64,000 nt of DNA from Endomychus coccineus (Eukaryota; Arthropoda; Insecta; Coleoptera; Endomychidae), in assembly GCA_958510875.1 (NCBI GenBank), contig OY294069.1:744001-808000 (forward strand), in the 5' to 3' direction. The position numbers and the translations under genes were made by a program. The notes under the pieces were generated by a model. The model did no database searches. It saw only the letters and a program-made list of their open reading frames with translations, and was not told the origin of the DNA. This document shows positions 20,481 to 31,210 of this stretch, one piece after another. Position 1 is the first letter of the stretch. Each line of letters opens with the position of its first letter.

Positions 20481-20783
20481 TACAAAACGTGAACATCTAC
20501 GTAAACAACGAAGGTTGATATTTACGTTCAATCGACGTAAATATCACTAATAAACACCAAGAAAGAAACTCAGTTCGATATAAAATCGACATACTAAGAG
20601 AAAGACGCAGTCCATATCCTGAAGCAATGTGATAAACGGTCCCGGGATATGGATGAAGATATGAGAGGTTTTAGCAGGTATGCTCTAACGAACTTGAGTG
20701 AGTCCTGCACTACCTGAAGTGATAGATAAAAGCTGACGGTGTGCATCAAGCATTTCCTCTCAACAAAAAAAAAAAAAAAAAAG

Positions 20784-20948
20784 ATTAGTTTAGGTTAGGT
20801 TAAGTTAGGTAAGAAACAAAGGGAGTACAATATCATCATCATTATTGGTTATTATGAGTGTTAAGATCAGCGCGATAACAATGTTTGCATTCTATATCAA
20901 CAAAGATAGACTAGTAGGTTAGGTTAGGTTGAGTTAGGTTAGGTTAGA
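20784..20948. repeat. TTAGG-like tracts flanking a shared unit (right copy)
   Basis: It starts one base after the poly(A) run. Degenerate TTAGG repeats surround GAAACAAAGGGAGTACAAT and CATTATTGGTTA, as in 14366..14505. Here the unit has about 26 extra bases (GCGATAACAATG...). Confidence 0.65.
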
Positions 20949-20949
20949 C

Positions 20950-22670
20950 ATGGAGAATAATTTTTCAATTCAATTCAATTTATCATTTTCGTTATAATAA
21001 ATCTATTGAATATATGTCACAATTATATCCCGCAGAAGTGCCTGGAAGCTAAAATTGTGGTTTATCAATAAGGCAGTGTTGTCATTAAATACGGACTTGT
21101 TGGTAGTATCTTAGTGGGTCACCTTCTTTCGGGTAGATGGCGTTAGATGCTCTGGTCTCTCTGGAATTTTAGCCAACGGGTTATTATCTATATTGCAGAA
21201 GATATGTAGCACTGCTGCTTCCTCGTTCCGCTTATAAACTCGAGGGAGCGAAACAGCTCCTTGCTAGTGGATCTAGAGGAATCTGATCCTTAGTGGATAA
21301 TAACAAGAAATTTCTTCTTTTGTGGATGATAATATCATTATTGGCGTTTTAAACGATTATCTCTCCATGTTCATTATGGCCAAATGCCAAATTGTAATAT
21401 CACACCCTGTATAAAGTACGTTAAAAAAAGTTGATAATTTGAAAGCAATTTTCCTTAATATCAAATGTTAGAGTGGCATTTTGTAAAACCCTGGCCGAAC
21501 CTAATGGAATTTCGTTCTTTGTTTTAAAGCTTCGTAATGGATTTTTGAAGGTCACTTTTGGCCCACAGCCGGAGGTGATGTAGACTCTCTTCTCTCATGC
21601 CGTACGTAAGTGATTCACTCTCGACTAAACCTGATAGATGGAATCTTGCTTATATGCGGTGAAAAAAATACAATAAGAGAATATCGAATATTTCGATTCG
21701 TCATTATGAATACAAGAATAGGTAACTTAATACTAACTTCATTTCTATTCTACTATTTCATTACTCATCGTTCGACTCAAGAGGAAATACTCGTTCGGAC
21801 TGATGAACTTCGTGTTAATGGGAAATTGAATTAATATCAAGGAATTCCGTGTGACCTCCGGTTCTAGGATACACTGTTCAAAAGTCAATTAAATATTTGC
21901 AAATTTATTAAAGATAGAACGATACAATTTGCTAATAATTTCTACGCACCTTGTAAATAATGAATTATTTAAATGAGGGGTCTACTTTTCCGGACTGACA
22001 TCTATTTCTTCAACTGGCGAGTGTTGTGGTTGGTCGTATATTAAATAAAATAACTACCTAAGTGTATGCAAGATGTGTACTACGGGTCATTTTATGCCTC
22101 TCACTGTTTACATATCGGTCATAAATGTGAACAATTATTTACCTAATCTGTTAGTTCGTGAGTTTTTTAAACAAACATGCTACCCGATTTTACCAAACAG
22201 CGGAAACAAATCCTTTCAATTATTATTATTCGCTCCTTAGGATTTTCGGTATATTCTGGGAAATTTATTCCTAAAAACCATGGACATTATTTGAAACATA
22301 TTGCTCAATGGATAGCATAAATACGGTTGGATTTTTCTGATGTCCATGCATTTGAATATGAATAATTTTCAATTCTATGTAACTTTGTTTGAATTCTTTT
22401 TTGATCCGAGTTTCGCTTGATGATTATTGATATCCATCATCATGGCAATTTTGAATCTTAATCTAGGCTGTAAGCTTAGGAAAAAGGCCGAATGAATAAC
22501 TTTTTTTAGAAGATGGAATCTGAACAAATAATTTTGCGTGATGTTTTATAGACCCCAAAGGTAATTTGTGATATGATAACGATATGCCCTCGCCCCCCTT
22601 CAGCCCCAGAATGTCAAAATTGGCCCATTTCATCCTTCAATATTAGACGTTATACGATTTACTCAAAAAA
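20950..22670. other. no recognised gene
   Basis: Mixed-composition sequence. The 74-codon frame at 21610..21834 (+) has no motif. Nothing is assignable. Confidence 0.4.
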
Positions 22671-22880
22671 TGAAAACTAAACTCTGAAAATGATATCTAG
22701 GTGTTTTTTGGGTCGCTGATCACGAATCCGAGGTCGGTTACACGGAAAACTCAAACGGAGATCATAAAATTGCAAAAATTTGGCTATTTTCCACTTAATT
22801 TTCAAATTTTTCATCTTCGTTTTCAAAAATGGCTTCTAGGAGGTTTTATTGGTCGCTGATCACGAATCCAAAAAGCAACG
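22650..22880 (+). repeat. dimeric 140-bp repeat around GGTCGCTGATCACGAATCC
   Basis: GGTCGCTGATCACGAATCC occurs at 22711 and again at 22851, each preceded by a similar AAAATG..TCTAGG.G.TTTT segment. It is therefore a tandem dimer with a 140-bp period. I have the impression that this core resembles an interspersed repeat seen in several insect genomes, but I cannot check it here. Confidence 0.7.
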
Positions 22881-23589
22881 AAATTTACCATAAATATTGC
22901 GATACGCTGTGGTTTTTTTTCCAATTGTCCAATTAGCATATCACAGATCACAAAAGAAACTTTGATACGAGAGCGATCCTTTTCTTCCAGTAAAATTTCT
23001 TCTTAACACCTTCATCGGAAAATGTTTTTCGCTTCCTATTCCCCCTCGTGATGCTCTGGATTTATCGATGTTAACCTAGCCTCTTTTTCGAAATCACAAA
23101 ACCTTTCTCTCAAATGAACTGATATGTCGATCATGAAATAGTAGATTCCTTCGTTTCTGATGTAGAACATTCAGAGTGCAGATGCAGCTATTCATACATT
23201 TTTAAATATTCTCTTTTTTAGTTTATGGGATTTTATTTAAAGCGGGCCCTAGGTGAAAGCCTTGTGGAACTATTGAGTAAATCGGCACTGATAGGGTGGG
23301 GACTCTTGAAGCACGTCCATGTTATTCAGCGGCCTATTCTATTCTAGCATGTTTGAGGGCCGCCAGAAAAACAGAATTTTCCTGACAGTGAGTTCTTCCG
23401 GAAATAGTTCTGCTTCACTGGAATAGGAATATCGAACCTGGGCACTAACTCCCACCTCTCGATATTTTCCACATATCGGCTCATCTGCGATCCCCATAAG
23501 ATGTAGGTGTCAACTCCCTAAGGTCCTTCTTATTAAGAGAAAAGAATGGATTTGATCAGCTTGATCGAAGGTGATTCGGAGGATTACAT

Positions 23590-23890
23590 TAATTGAATTG
23601 ATTTCACGTATGGTATACGTTAACTGTTCCCGAATCAAAGCTCATCGAATATCTTGTCAGTTATTCCACTACGAGCAATCTCAAACTAGCAAACTAGACG
23701 AGCTCAGGCTGATCACCACATTATTGTCAACTTCGAGACCTGCAGAACTTCTTTCTTTTTCTATAGAATGGTGAAGTTGTGGAGCTCTTTGCCTTTAGTG
23801 GTACCTATAACCCCCAACCTTTTCGGAAAAACTCTTCCTAATCCTAACATTTTATAGATGCCTCAGACTATGCTTCATGAATATCTGGTG
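23590..23890 (+). pseudogene. LINE-alpha copy, C-terminal ORF2 end
   Basis: The plus strand carries the LINE-alpha C-terminal block: CTAGACGAGCTCAGGCTGAT, AGACCTGCAGAACTTC, then AAGTTGTGGAGCTCTTTGCC (the LWNSLP-type region) and CCTCAGACTATGCTT near the 3' end. Frames are broken. The piece before 23680 (TTATTCCACTACGAG) lacks any 18-bp minisatellite expansion. Confidence 0.65.
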
Positions 23891-23963
23891 TAGCAATATT
23901 AGAAACAAATTCCAGTCAGTCTCATTTCCATATTTCAAACTGTAACATTTGTAATAATTTATA

Positions 23964-23969
23964 TTTATT
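23964..23969 (-). terminator. candidate polyadenylation signal AATAAA
   Basis: AATAAA on the minus strand, about 180 bp after the stop codon of the open exon at 24147. The distance and orientation suit a 3' UTR, but such hexamers are common in A+T-rich DNA. Confidence 0.35.
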
Positions 23970-24146
23970 TATATAAATTCAATTCAATGTATACGTTTTA
24001 ATTTTCATGTATTTACAGGATATTTATATTTCTGGCATACACAATATGTCTAGCAAACATTTATAAATAATGCAACCTCAACATAATTTTGTTGAGTTCA
24101 GTTCTTCATATTTTCTTTCTTCATTCAACCCTAAATATTTTTCATT

Positions 24147-24936
24147 TTAGCGAGCTTTCCTCATACCTTCAGCGCTCTCTTGATCTTTTTTTTCTTGGTT
24201 CCTGTCAAACAACACTACCACATTGTACACCCCGCTTCTGTTCAGGTCCCAGCATTGCAGCTCATTGCTTATCCCATCTTCTAGGCCGACGGTGTCAGTG
24301 CAAGCATTTTCTAAACAAATCGTTTCTACAGAATCGGATTTGTCTTGAGCAACGTAATAATCTTGATACTTCGCCCAACCCGAAGTTCTTCTTTTTCGCG
24401 AACCTGTACATCTCTTAACTTTTCTAATAGAAAATCTCTTCCGCTTCTTCGGTTTCGGACTGATGCTTATTCTACTGACTCCTGCGATTTCTTGTTCGTA
24501 CGGATAAATGCATTTAGTTCTAGGATCTCCGATATGCTCACAACCGATACACTGCAGTTCTATCTCCGAGTCGGCCTCATTTTCTTCTTTACAGCATTTT
24601 AGGCATTTTTTCCTCTCCAACCTTTCGGCGCGGTGATATTTGAAAGGCCATGGGGGGTTGGTGTTGCTGGCGAATAGGGACTTGGTGAAAGCGTTTTTGT
24701 AGTAATCGTTAACATTTCTTTCCATTTCGACATACTTGCCCCAACGTTTGAGCGTCCACTGTTCAGCATACTGAGACTGTTTTATCAACGGCTTCTTGTT
24801 CGCCCATCTATCCAAAGATGTTTCAGCAGCCGCTACGCGTTGTAATGGCGGTGGTGGTAGATCTATATTCGTAGCTCTTACGTTGCTTCTGCTGTCAAAT
24901 TTGAAGAACTCTTTCTTGTAATGCGAAAACGAATAT
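24147..24936 (-). CDS. unidentified gene, probable 3'-terminal exon
   Basis: The minus strand is open for 262 codons from a strong splice acceptor (TTTTTATTCCAG just upstream of 24936) to a stop at 24147. There is no in-frame ATG start at the open end, so it reads as the last coding exon of a spliced gene, with coding beginning mid-codon. Visible features, counted from the acceptor: a proline run (LPPPPLQ, about 25-32); a Trp-rich part (QWTLKRWGKY); CLKCC...CIGC, two CxxC pairs 15 residues apart that could bind zinc; and a basic stretch (KPKKRKRF ... KRCTGSRKRR) that looks like a nuclear localisation signal. The tail is acidic then charged (NQEKKDQESAEGMRKAR). I do not recognise the family. 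Sequence complexity and length make it the best host-gene candidate here, though it could be an unfamiliar transposon ORF. Confidence 0.5.
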
Positions 24937-24959
24937 CTGGAATAAAAATTCTAGGCATC

Positions 24960-26300
24960 AGTAGGCTAACAAAATGTATCAAGCTACGGTCTAATACGTT
25001 AATGTAATTATTTGGTTGATCTCATCGATCCCGACATGAGATCCTCATGTACGGGAAATTCGATTCTACCAAATCCTACTCCTCCCCCCGGTCGGTAAGT
25101 AGCTTCAGGTTCCCGAATCGTGCGCCCTGAGTAGCCTTATTGACCCCAGAATGACTGCCTTATGCATCCGGTCTATCTAGATCTGTGCAGAGGTCTTGCA
25201 GGCCGGAATGATCACCAATATGACCTCCAGCCCGGGATATTACGTGTGGAGCTCCTCTTCTTTCAAGACTATGTTCTTCTCTGCCGGAGCGAAGGATTCG
25301 ATGATATACATAGACCTGGTTTGTTTATCGAATGGAACAACCTCAGGTCTATTTGATTGTATGAACCTTACGGTCGGAAACGGGCAATTCCAATAGTTTG
25401 GCATCTTTGATTTCCGACAATATCCGATTCAATATCTCCTGGCATGTAGGGTAGTACCGGCTCCTGGTCTATTCCGTACTAGTGTCTCAGTAGGTAATAC
25501 AGCAGTCGAGTCTATGCATCATCGACCATCCATTGGACCACTCCAAAAGACTAGAGCAGAACTGGAACGGCAAGTATATTTATCGCAGACACCTTGTTCT
25601 CACTCGAACGTTCGGACCTGGGAAGCGTCATAATTAGGACGTTATTCAGTTCCAAGTTATCGATAGTTTTCTATAGTATCAAGATATTTACAGATACTTC
25701 CGTCGGCAAGCTGCATATTCTCGTGGACTTGAAAATCGTCTTTGACTCAAATGAAACACTGCGTACTTGTCCAATCCTAACTCCATGCCTACGACTCGTG
25801 TATATTCTTGAACCACGTTGAGAGCCTTATGGAATTCTTTCTCCCCAGAGGCATACGCCAAGATGGCGTAATCAACACCTTGGTCTATCGCTGCAACGTG
25901 ATGGGTGTGTAGGCTCCTGATCTCAGCTGCAGGGTCTGTCGAAAGTCACCTGAGACGCTTTTCCACTTGCTGTATATCCTTCGAAAGCGGCCTTGCCGTA
26001 CAGATGTCCAGGTATTCGTTGCCTATCCTTAGGGCTCAACCGCACGGCCTCCATGGGCGAGGGATTGGGATCACGCCGAATCAGCGCGGTAGGATGACAC
26101 ATACCTGCCAGTATGTGCGGGGAATAAATTCCCTGAACCTCACTGGTAAGAGCGAGACCCTATCCAAGTTCTTACTGGCTCTGCAATGTCAGTGCCCGAG
26201 CTGAGAACGCAGCTAACCCATCGAAGGTGAAGGATTGTCACAAGTTACTCTCCAATACCCGCTAGCCAGCATGCGGCATTCAACCACTACCCGGCAGAGA
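24960..26300 (-). pseudogene. decayed LINE reverse transcriptase (R4/Dong/NeSL-like?)
   Basis: Minus-strand frames, broken by stops, give (near 25880..25700) DYAILAYASGEKEFHKAL, then YTRVVGMELGLDKYAVFHL and YRYLGTE-like residues. Near 25570 they give INILAVPVLL, then SFGVVQWMVDDA. The DxAILA box, GMELGLDKCAV-type motif, YLGxEQ and AVPVLLYSFGVV segments follow the order of the RT thumb/C-terminal part in LINEs with restriction-like endonucleases. Many stops and shifts are present. Upstream, 26300..26840 has higher G+C and short open frames that may be the same element's 5' part. Assignment by eye only. Confidence 0.45.
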
Positions 26301-28360
26301 CCAACGCCTTAATTGGAGAAGAGACAGTCTTTTGAACCGTCTGGGTCCCTCTCCCCCTGCCTACTCGTGTTTAGTGTCCAAGCTTTCGTTAGACGAGTAG
26401 CCGTCGGCCTCTCATCATCGATGTATCATATATCTTTGTCACGGCCTTTAGACTTTAGAGGTGAAGCCATGTGGTGCAACAATTACCCACGCAGAGCCTC
26501 ATTTTTGTTCGCCCCCGGCGGGACTACTTTAGGCGGACCCACTACCGGCTCTTGCTTGCTAGACTTATATTGTTGCCCCTTCTGAGCTATAGTCAACTCC
26601 ACCTCCCGTGTTACCTGTTTTACCAGGAACGTAGGAAGGCAAGATATCAAGATTTCAGTGGTGAAATGTATGTGGTGCACAGTTCACAGGATCTTATGCA
26701 GTGGCAACTGTTAGCTTCCCCCTGACCCTTGGGGTTACTTATCTCGAGACCCCCGAAAAGGATGTTGCTTGCTGAATTTACTCCCGGAGTTAATCCGAAC
26801 CAAATAGTTCTCTCTCGAGCGACCTTGGCGTACACCCATCAATCATCTTGGTCTATTCCGTACGAGTGAATATACCACGAACCGGTGTTACCTTACATAC
26901 CAAGGGATATTGAGGTAGTTGCCGGAAACGAAAAATGCCAGATCTACTGCTTCTACAAGGTATTAATGTATAAACTTACTTGAATACCTGGTTGAGCCAG
27001 TAGATCTGTCATATCTTGACAGTAGCTACCCTCTTTCAAACTTTTACTGAAACATGGATTGGTCAAAGTGAAAGACGTGGCTTACAAAAAAGTTTTTGAA
27101 CGATAACTCGATGGAAATTTTCTTATGACAGCAATAGCTAATGAACAATAAAACGGAGAAACGTTTTTCAGATATAATTGAAACATACTAACAGCTGATG
27201 CCAAATCTTTTACTTACAAATGCCATTCTCCGGTCCTATACATGTCAGGGATATCATCATAGCATTTTTCATGTCCGAAGCTCGTAGGAAAATCCCTTGG
27301 ACGGAGTCCCATCGCCTTACCATGCATGTCTGCGAGTAAGATGGTTCACTCCTATAATTATACAACAAAAACGAGAAATCGCTTACTATGATACGCATTT
27401 ACAATACATTCATCAATTAAGCTAGTTGAGTACTGGCCACTTTCTTTTTTTCTTCAGTTTCAATTGGTATCAATCAAATTCTCCATTTATAGATGAAATG
27501 ACAAACAATTTTGACATTGTAGGTTCAGTGTGACATTGCATCCATAGAGTATGGTACATTTTGATTATGATTTTGCACATACAATTATTGATTAGTAAGT
27601 AAGTGTAAATTTATTTTTGGATGCAATAACATCAAGTGAACACATACATATTATACTATTCCGAAGAGGTAATTTGGGGTTATTCGATTATTTGTCAGTG
27701 TACATTTGGATGCATTTGCGAAGTACGCTTGGGAAGGGCTATATCACCAATGATGATTTTCCAATATCACATGAATAATTAAAGATCGAAATAAGAGATA
27801 TAAATGAATTTCAAATTAATTTCGTGAAAGCGGTATCAAAAAATGTTTGCCGAAGTACTTTGTAATTCGGTGTTAGTTACATTTATTTATTGAATTAATG
27901 AAAATCAAACTTTTAATAGATATTATATTCAAATTTTATAGACCCGTGGAGATATTTGTGTTGAATTAACTGTTTTTCAGGTGAGAGGACGCAACTCGGA
28001 TGGCGTAAGAACATAATTAAGCTGAACGCGAATTATGGAAAAATGTCCTGACAACGTTATGGAACTATTGAAAATATTTGAAAACCAAAGTTTCTGTTGC
28101 CCAGGGCCCCAGGGCGGATGTCAAATTTTCCCCCTTCCCCATTCACCACTACAATAAAAGAAATTATGATTATGATTATTATAAAGATTTTATTTTCTAG
28201 GGCTACGAAAAAATTTAGTTGCAATTATGAGGGATTTTCAACCTCAAAACTATAATTTAATTGTAAAAACATATTTCAGATTCTAATATCATTTATTGTC
28301 TAAATGCAATATCACTACTTTGAGAAAATTAATTGTTAATTGAAAATTATAAAAAGATAT
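26301..28360. other. G+C-richer flank then A+T-rich unassigned DNA
   Basis: 26301..26900 has higher G+C and broken frames on both strands, likely decayed element sequence. 26900..28360 has no recognisable gene. Confidence 0.35.
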
Positions 28361-28363
28361 TAT

Positions 28364-28586
28364 AATAAAGATTCTTGACCCAGTATGAATTTATATAAAA
28401 ATTCTCAGGAAATAGGTTAATTGAAATTGGTACGATTTGGACGCTTTGTGTAATACAATTAGTTTTAGTAATCAAGTTTTAGACATAATAAGTCTTCTGA
28501 TGATGGTCGTGAGACCGAAACGTACGTAAAGACGGAAATTTAAAACAGAGTGTTAATGTGACCTATTTCCCGAGAATTTTTATATA
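28364..28586 (+). mobile_element. PLE-A terminal repeat with an inverted copy of its own end
   Basis: The unit carries the family head (from about 28418), the hammerhead and the 3' end TGACCTATTTCCCGAGAA. It is preceded at 28364..28417 by the same 3' terminal sequence in inverted orientation (AAAGATTCTTGACCCAGTAT ... AATAGGT). The copy is thus bounded by inverted repeats of about 30-50 bp. Inverted partial terminal repeats are known for Penelope-type elements. Confidence 0.65.
28492..28533 (+). ncRNA. hammerhead ribozyme-like motif, class A, copy 3 (intact)
   Basis: The best copy in the window: GTCTT, CTGATGA, T, GGTC-GTGA-GACC (perfect 4-bp stem II with a GNRA-type loop), GAAA, CGTACGT, A, AAGAC (perfect 5-bp stem I). 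Every core residue matches the hammerhead consensus apart from the extra T after CTGATGA. Confidence 0.75.
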
Positions 28587-28589
28587 AAA

Positions 28590-30200
28590 AAAATATTATA
28601 TGAACTAATGAATGCAATATAATAAATAGGTTCTTCACTGAAGGATTTTTAACATCAACTTTCAAAATAAAAAAAAATATTTTAATTAATAAAAATAGAG
28701 GAGCTACTTTATTTAATCTTCTACTGTGAAGAAATAATAATTAAAATGCTTTGGATAGAGAAAACACAAAATTTTCCATATGAAACTGAGAAAATTGTAT
28801 ATTAAGTGCAAGCAGAAAATTATCATATAAAGTCGCTTTGTACTTGGACGCCTGTACCAGAGAGAAAAATTATGCTAGCGTAGACTTCGAACATCCGTAC
28901 AAATACGAACAAATCCGTTTATATTATTTCAATATTGCCTCATTTGTAAAAAGACGTACGTAGACTTAGAATGAATACTCATTCACATTATTCATTAGCC
29001 AGATTCAGAAAATGAAAACCTCGGTGCCGAAAGCGGGCAAGTCCACTTTTGGGTAAAATTAACTTTTTCCATCATATTCATGTATTCAAAACTTCACCGA
29101 TCGATTTTTGCGATAATCAGCCAATTTCAAAGCACAATAACATTGATATATACGTTTAGAACTTGACCGCTCACATTCTTGTTCTCAAGAATCAGTCAAG
29201 TCCAGGACTTGACTGGCGGGGAGTTGTAAGATGAGAGATTTGAAGATAGAGCCTATGATTGCGATTTTTCATATATTTAGATTTAGTTTCTCATTTTATT
29301 TTCAACGAAAAGAATCATTAATGTTTCCATTTATTTTTTTAATTATTTTCGCAGCAAAAACCGGTCCAGTCCAAATTTAAAAAAATGTTCCTCGTATATG
29401 GTTTCTTGTGATAAAAACCATTATTCACCGATAAATAATAAATATAATCACCCTTATTATTATTCTTTACCGGTTTCATATTTTCTATTTTTATAACAGG
29501 ATGTGGAAAATATTACTAGCTAAGGACATTTTTTGCCTTACCTTCGAGTAGCCTATTTTCATAGAGAGCTTGTAAACAACACCGTATCGGAGTTACTACA
29601 GATACTAGTGGTATTTATATTATACGTTGTAAAAACTATAAGCGCCTGCCTATTACCTATCACGCAACCAGTTCAACACTGAAGCCTGATGGCAGTTGCC
29701 TGCGTTATAATTTGATATGGTGTTGCGTGTCGTATTCGGTTGCTCAAAAATGTAATGCACGTCATCGTAATGATTGTATTGGCTTGCAAGCAAGATAAAT
29801 ACAAATTGCAGGAAGGAAGCAGATACAAAACCCGCATCGGTGGGTATTTGTAATTTATTGTTCGTCACAGAGCCAACTCGATTAATCACGCTAAATAAAT
29901 AATGGATCGGAATTTTCATACACGATTCTCACACAATGCGTTTTCATTAATTTAATACTTTATTGCGACACATTCTGATTAAATTTAATAAACGTGCTAC
30001 GTTGTATTGGAATGGTACATGGGCGCGTAATACTTTGAGAATTATTCAAAATATATTCACCTGAAATGGTCCACTGCCAACATTGTACCATAATCGCTTT
30101 TGTTTAGTGGCATCATGAGAAAAGTAAACTGTGCTCAGACTTTTGAATAATTTCCAATTATAATATCACAAGACATAGAATAAATTGAAAATTTATAATT
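28590..30200. other. A+T-rich, no recognised gene
   Basis: No motif-bearing frame is seen. The piece at 29430..29460 (AATCACCCTTATT) is too short to assign to PLE-B. Frame 29653..29919 (-) is not supported. Confidence 0.4.
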
Positions 30201-30204
30201 TTTT

Positions 30205-30880
30205 TATACTTTGACTACACGAGAAGGAAACCTATAATAATCGAAGAAGCTCGTGTGAGCCAACCGTGAAATGTAGGGAGAGGAGATAGAGGCATTCGTA
30301 TTGTCCTTGAAGGTTTGGAGATTATATGCATAAGGAAAGACCTCACTTGGTAAAGAGTTCCAAAACTTCGCTGTTTGATAAAAAAGTTAATTCTGGAAGG
30401 AAAAAGTTCGGCAGGTCTCGAGTTTGATAGTGAAGTGGTGACTAGTTAGAGCTCGTATAACTGTTGATGGGACAGGCGGTCACTCCCAGCAGATCGTTGA
30501 TATGGAGCAAAAACAGAGTTAGTGCCAAGACAGGTCCCTGTGGAACACCAGCGTTGATAGCTATTGTATCAGAGGATACTCTGTCAACCAACACATGGAG
30601 TGATCTATCAAAAAGAAAACTCGATAGTAAGCGATAAAGTTGAGGCGGCAAACCATAAGACGAAAGTTTCCCAGGAAGGTTTTAGTGCCAGACTCGATCA
30701 AATGCTTTGGAGATGATCCGATGATACAGCTACCGATTTTTCATGTTTTTCAATAGATTTCTACCTTACATGTGTTACGTAGGCAAGCAGCTCTCCTGTT
30801 GATCTCTGCTGACAAAAGCCATATTGCCGATCATTCACAATTTTGTAGCTCTCTAGGTATTTGATGAGCTCGATGTTGAT
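30205..30880 (-). pseudogene. LINE-alpha copy 3, RT core joined to C-terminus by deletion
   Basis: The longest RT stretch of this family here. On the minus strand from about 30870: INIELIKYLESYKIVNDRQY, then GFCQQRSTGELLAYVTHV, later LPPQLYRLLSSFLFDRSLHV, SSDTIAINAGVPQGPVLALT and LFLLHINDLLG. These are RT fingers and palm motifs, copying element RNA at the target site. The frame then stops where YADD should come and jumps to the C-terminal block near 30440, so the catalytic YADD to thumb is deleted. Stops and shifts between 30650 and 30800 break the first part. The 3' end matches the other copies, with an A-rich tail at about 30200. Confidence 0.8.
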
Positions 30881-31029
30881 TTGATAACTTTTCCAAAACC
30901 TTTAGCCAGGCGTAGACGTGATTATTCGACAGTTAGAAATAATTTAGGAGGACTAGCTTTAGTAGTCAGTTGTCGAGACTATTCACACAATGAGAGATTA
31001 TTGAATAATCGTGATTTGCAGATAGATTC

Positions 31030-31210
31030 GTCATCACCGAAGCACGATTGTAAACTGACGTTTCGGAAAACATTACTGATTGCATCCTCAAGACAGGCTG
31101 TAGTAGAACTGAGTTTGAGCTTAACTCGTCAGTCTCACTTACAGTTTCGTTTGAATGGGCTGGTGTAACGTGGGATTCATCCAGAAATGAAAATCAAGAA
31201 ATGCAAGACG
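31030..31210 (-). mobile_element. PLE-C-type terminal repeat, copy 1
   Basis: It shares with 53440..53620 the segment around TGACGTTTCG, the CATTAC..GAT..CATC..TCA block and the downstream ACGTGG(A/G)ATTCATCC piece. It carries a degenerate class C hammerhead motif. Confidence 0.45.
31054..31097 (-). ncRNA. hammerhead-like motif, class C, copy 1 (degenerate)
   Basis: Minus strand: TTGAGGA (consensus CTGANGA, first base changed), a weak stem II, CCGAAACGTCAGT. The GAAA box and ACGT stem III are kept but the first box is mutated. Confidence 0.4.

Larger units (their letters stand above)
19955..20782 (+). mobile_element. right part of a poly(A)-ended retroelement
   Basis: It continues 14506..14652 across the BEL insertion. 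It contains a G+C-rich start (CAGACCCCGGATAGG), a diverged tandem-repeat block (20096..20480), a 3' stretch with GTGTGCATCAAGCATTTCC, and an 18-base A run at 20765..20782. No ORF is supported. The poly(A) end indicates target-primed retrotransposition, by a LINE or a LINE-dependent non-autonomous element. Confidence 0.55.

Noticed and set aside
25162..26725. Several plus-strand frames of 60-100 codons
   Set aside because: They lie opposite the decayed RT fragments and have no motif; higher G+C simply reduces stop codons.
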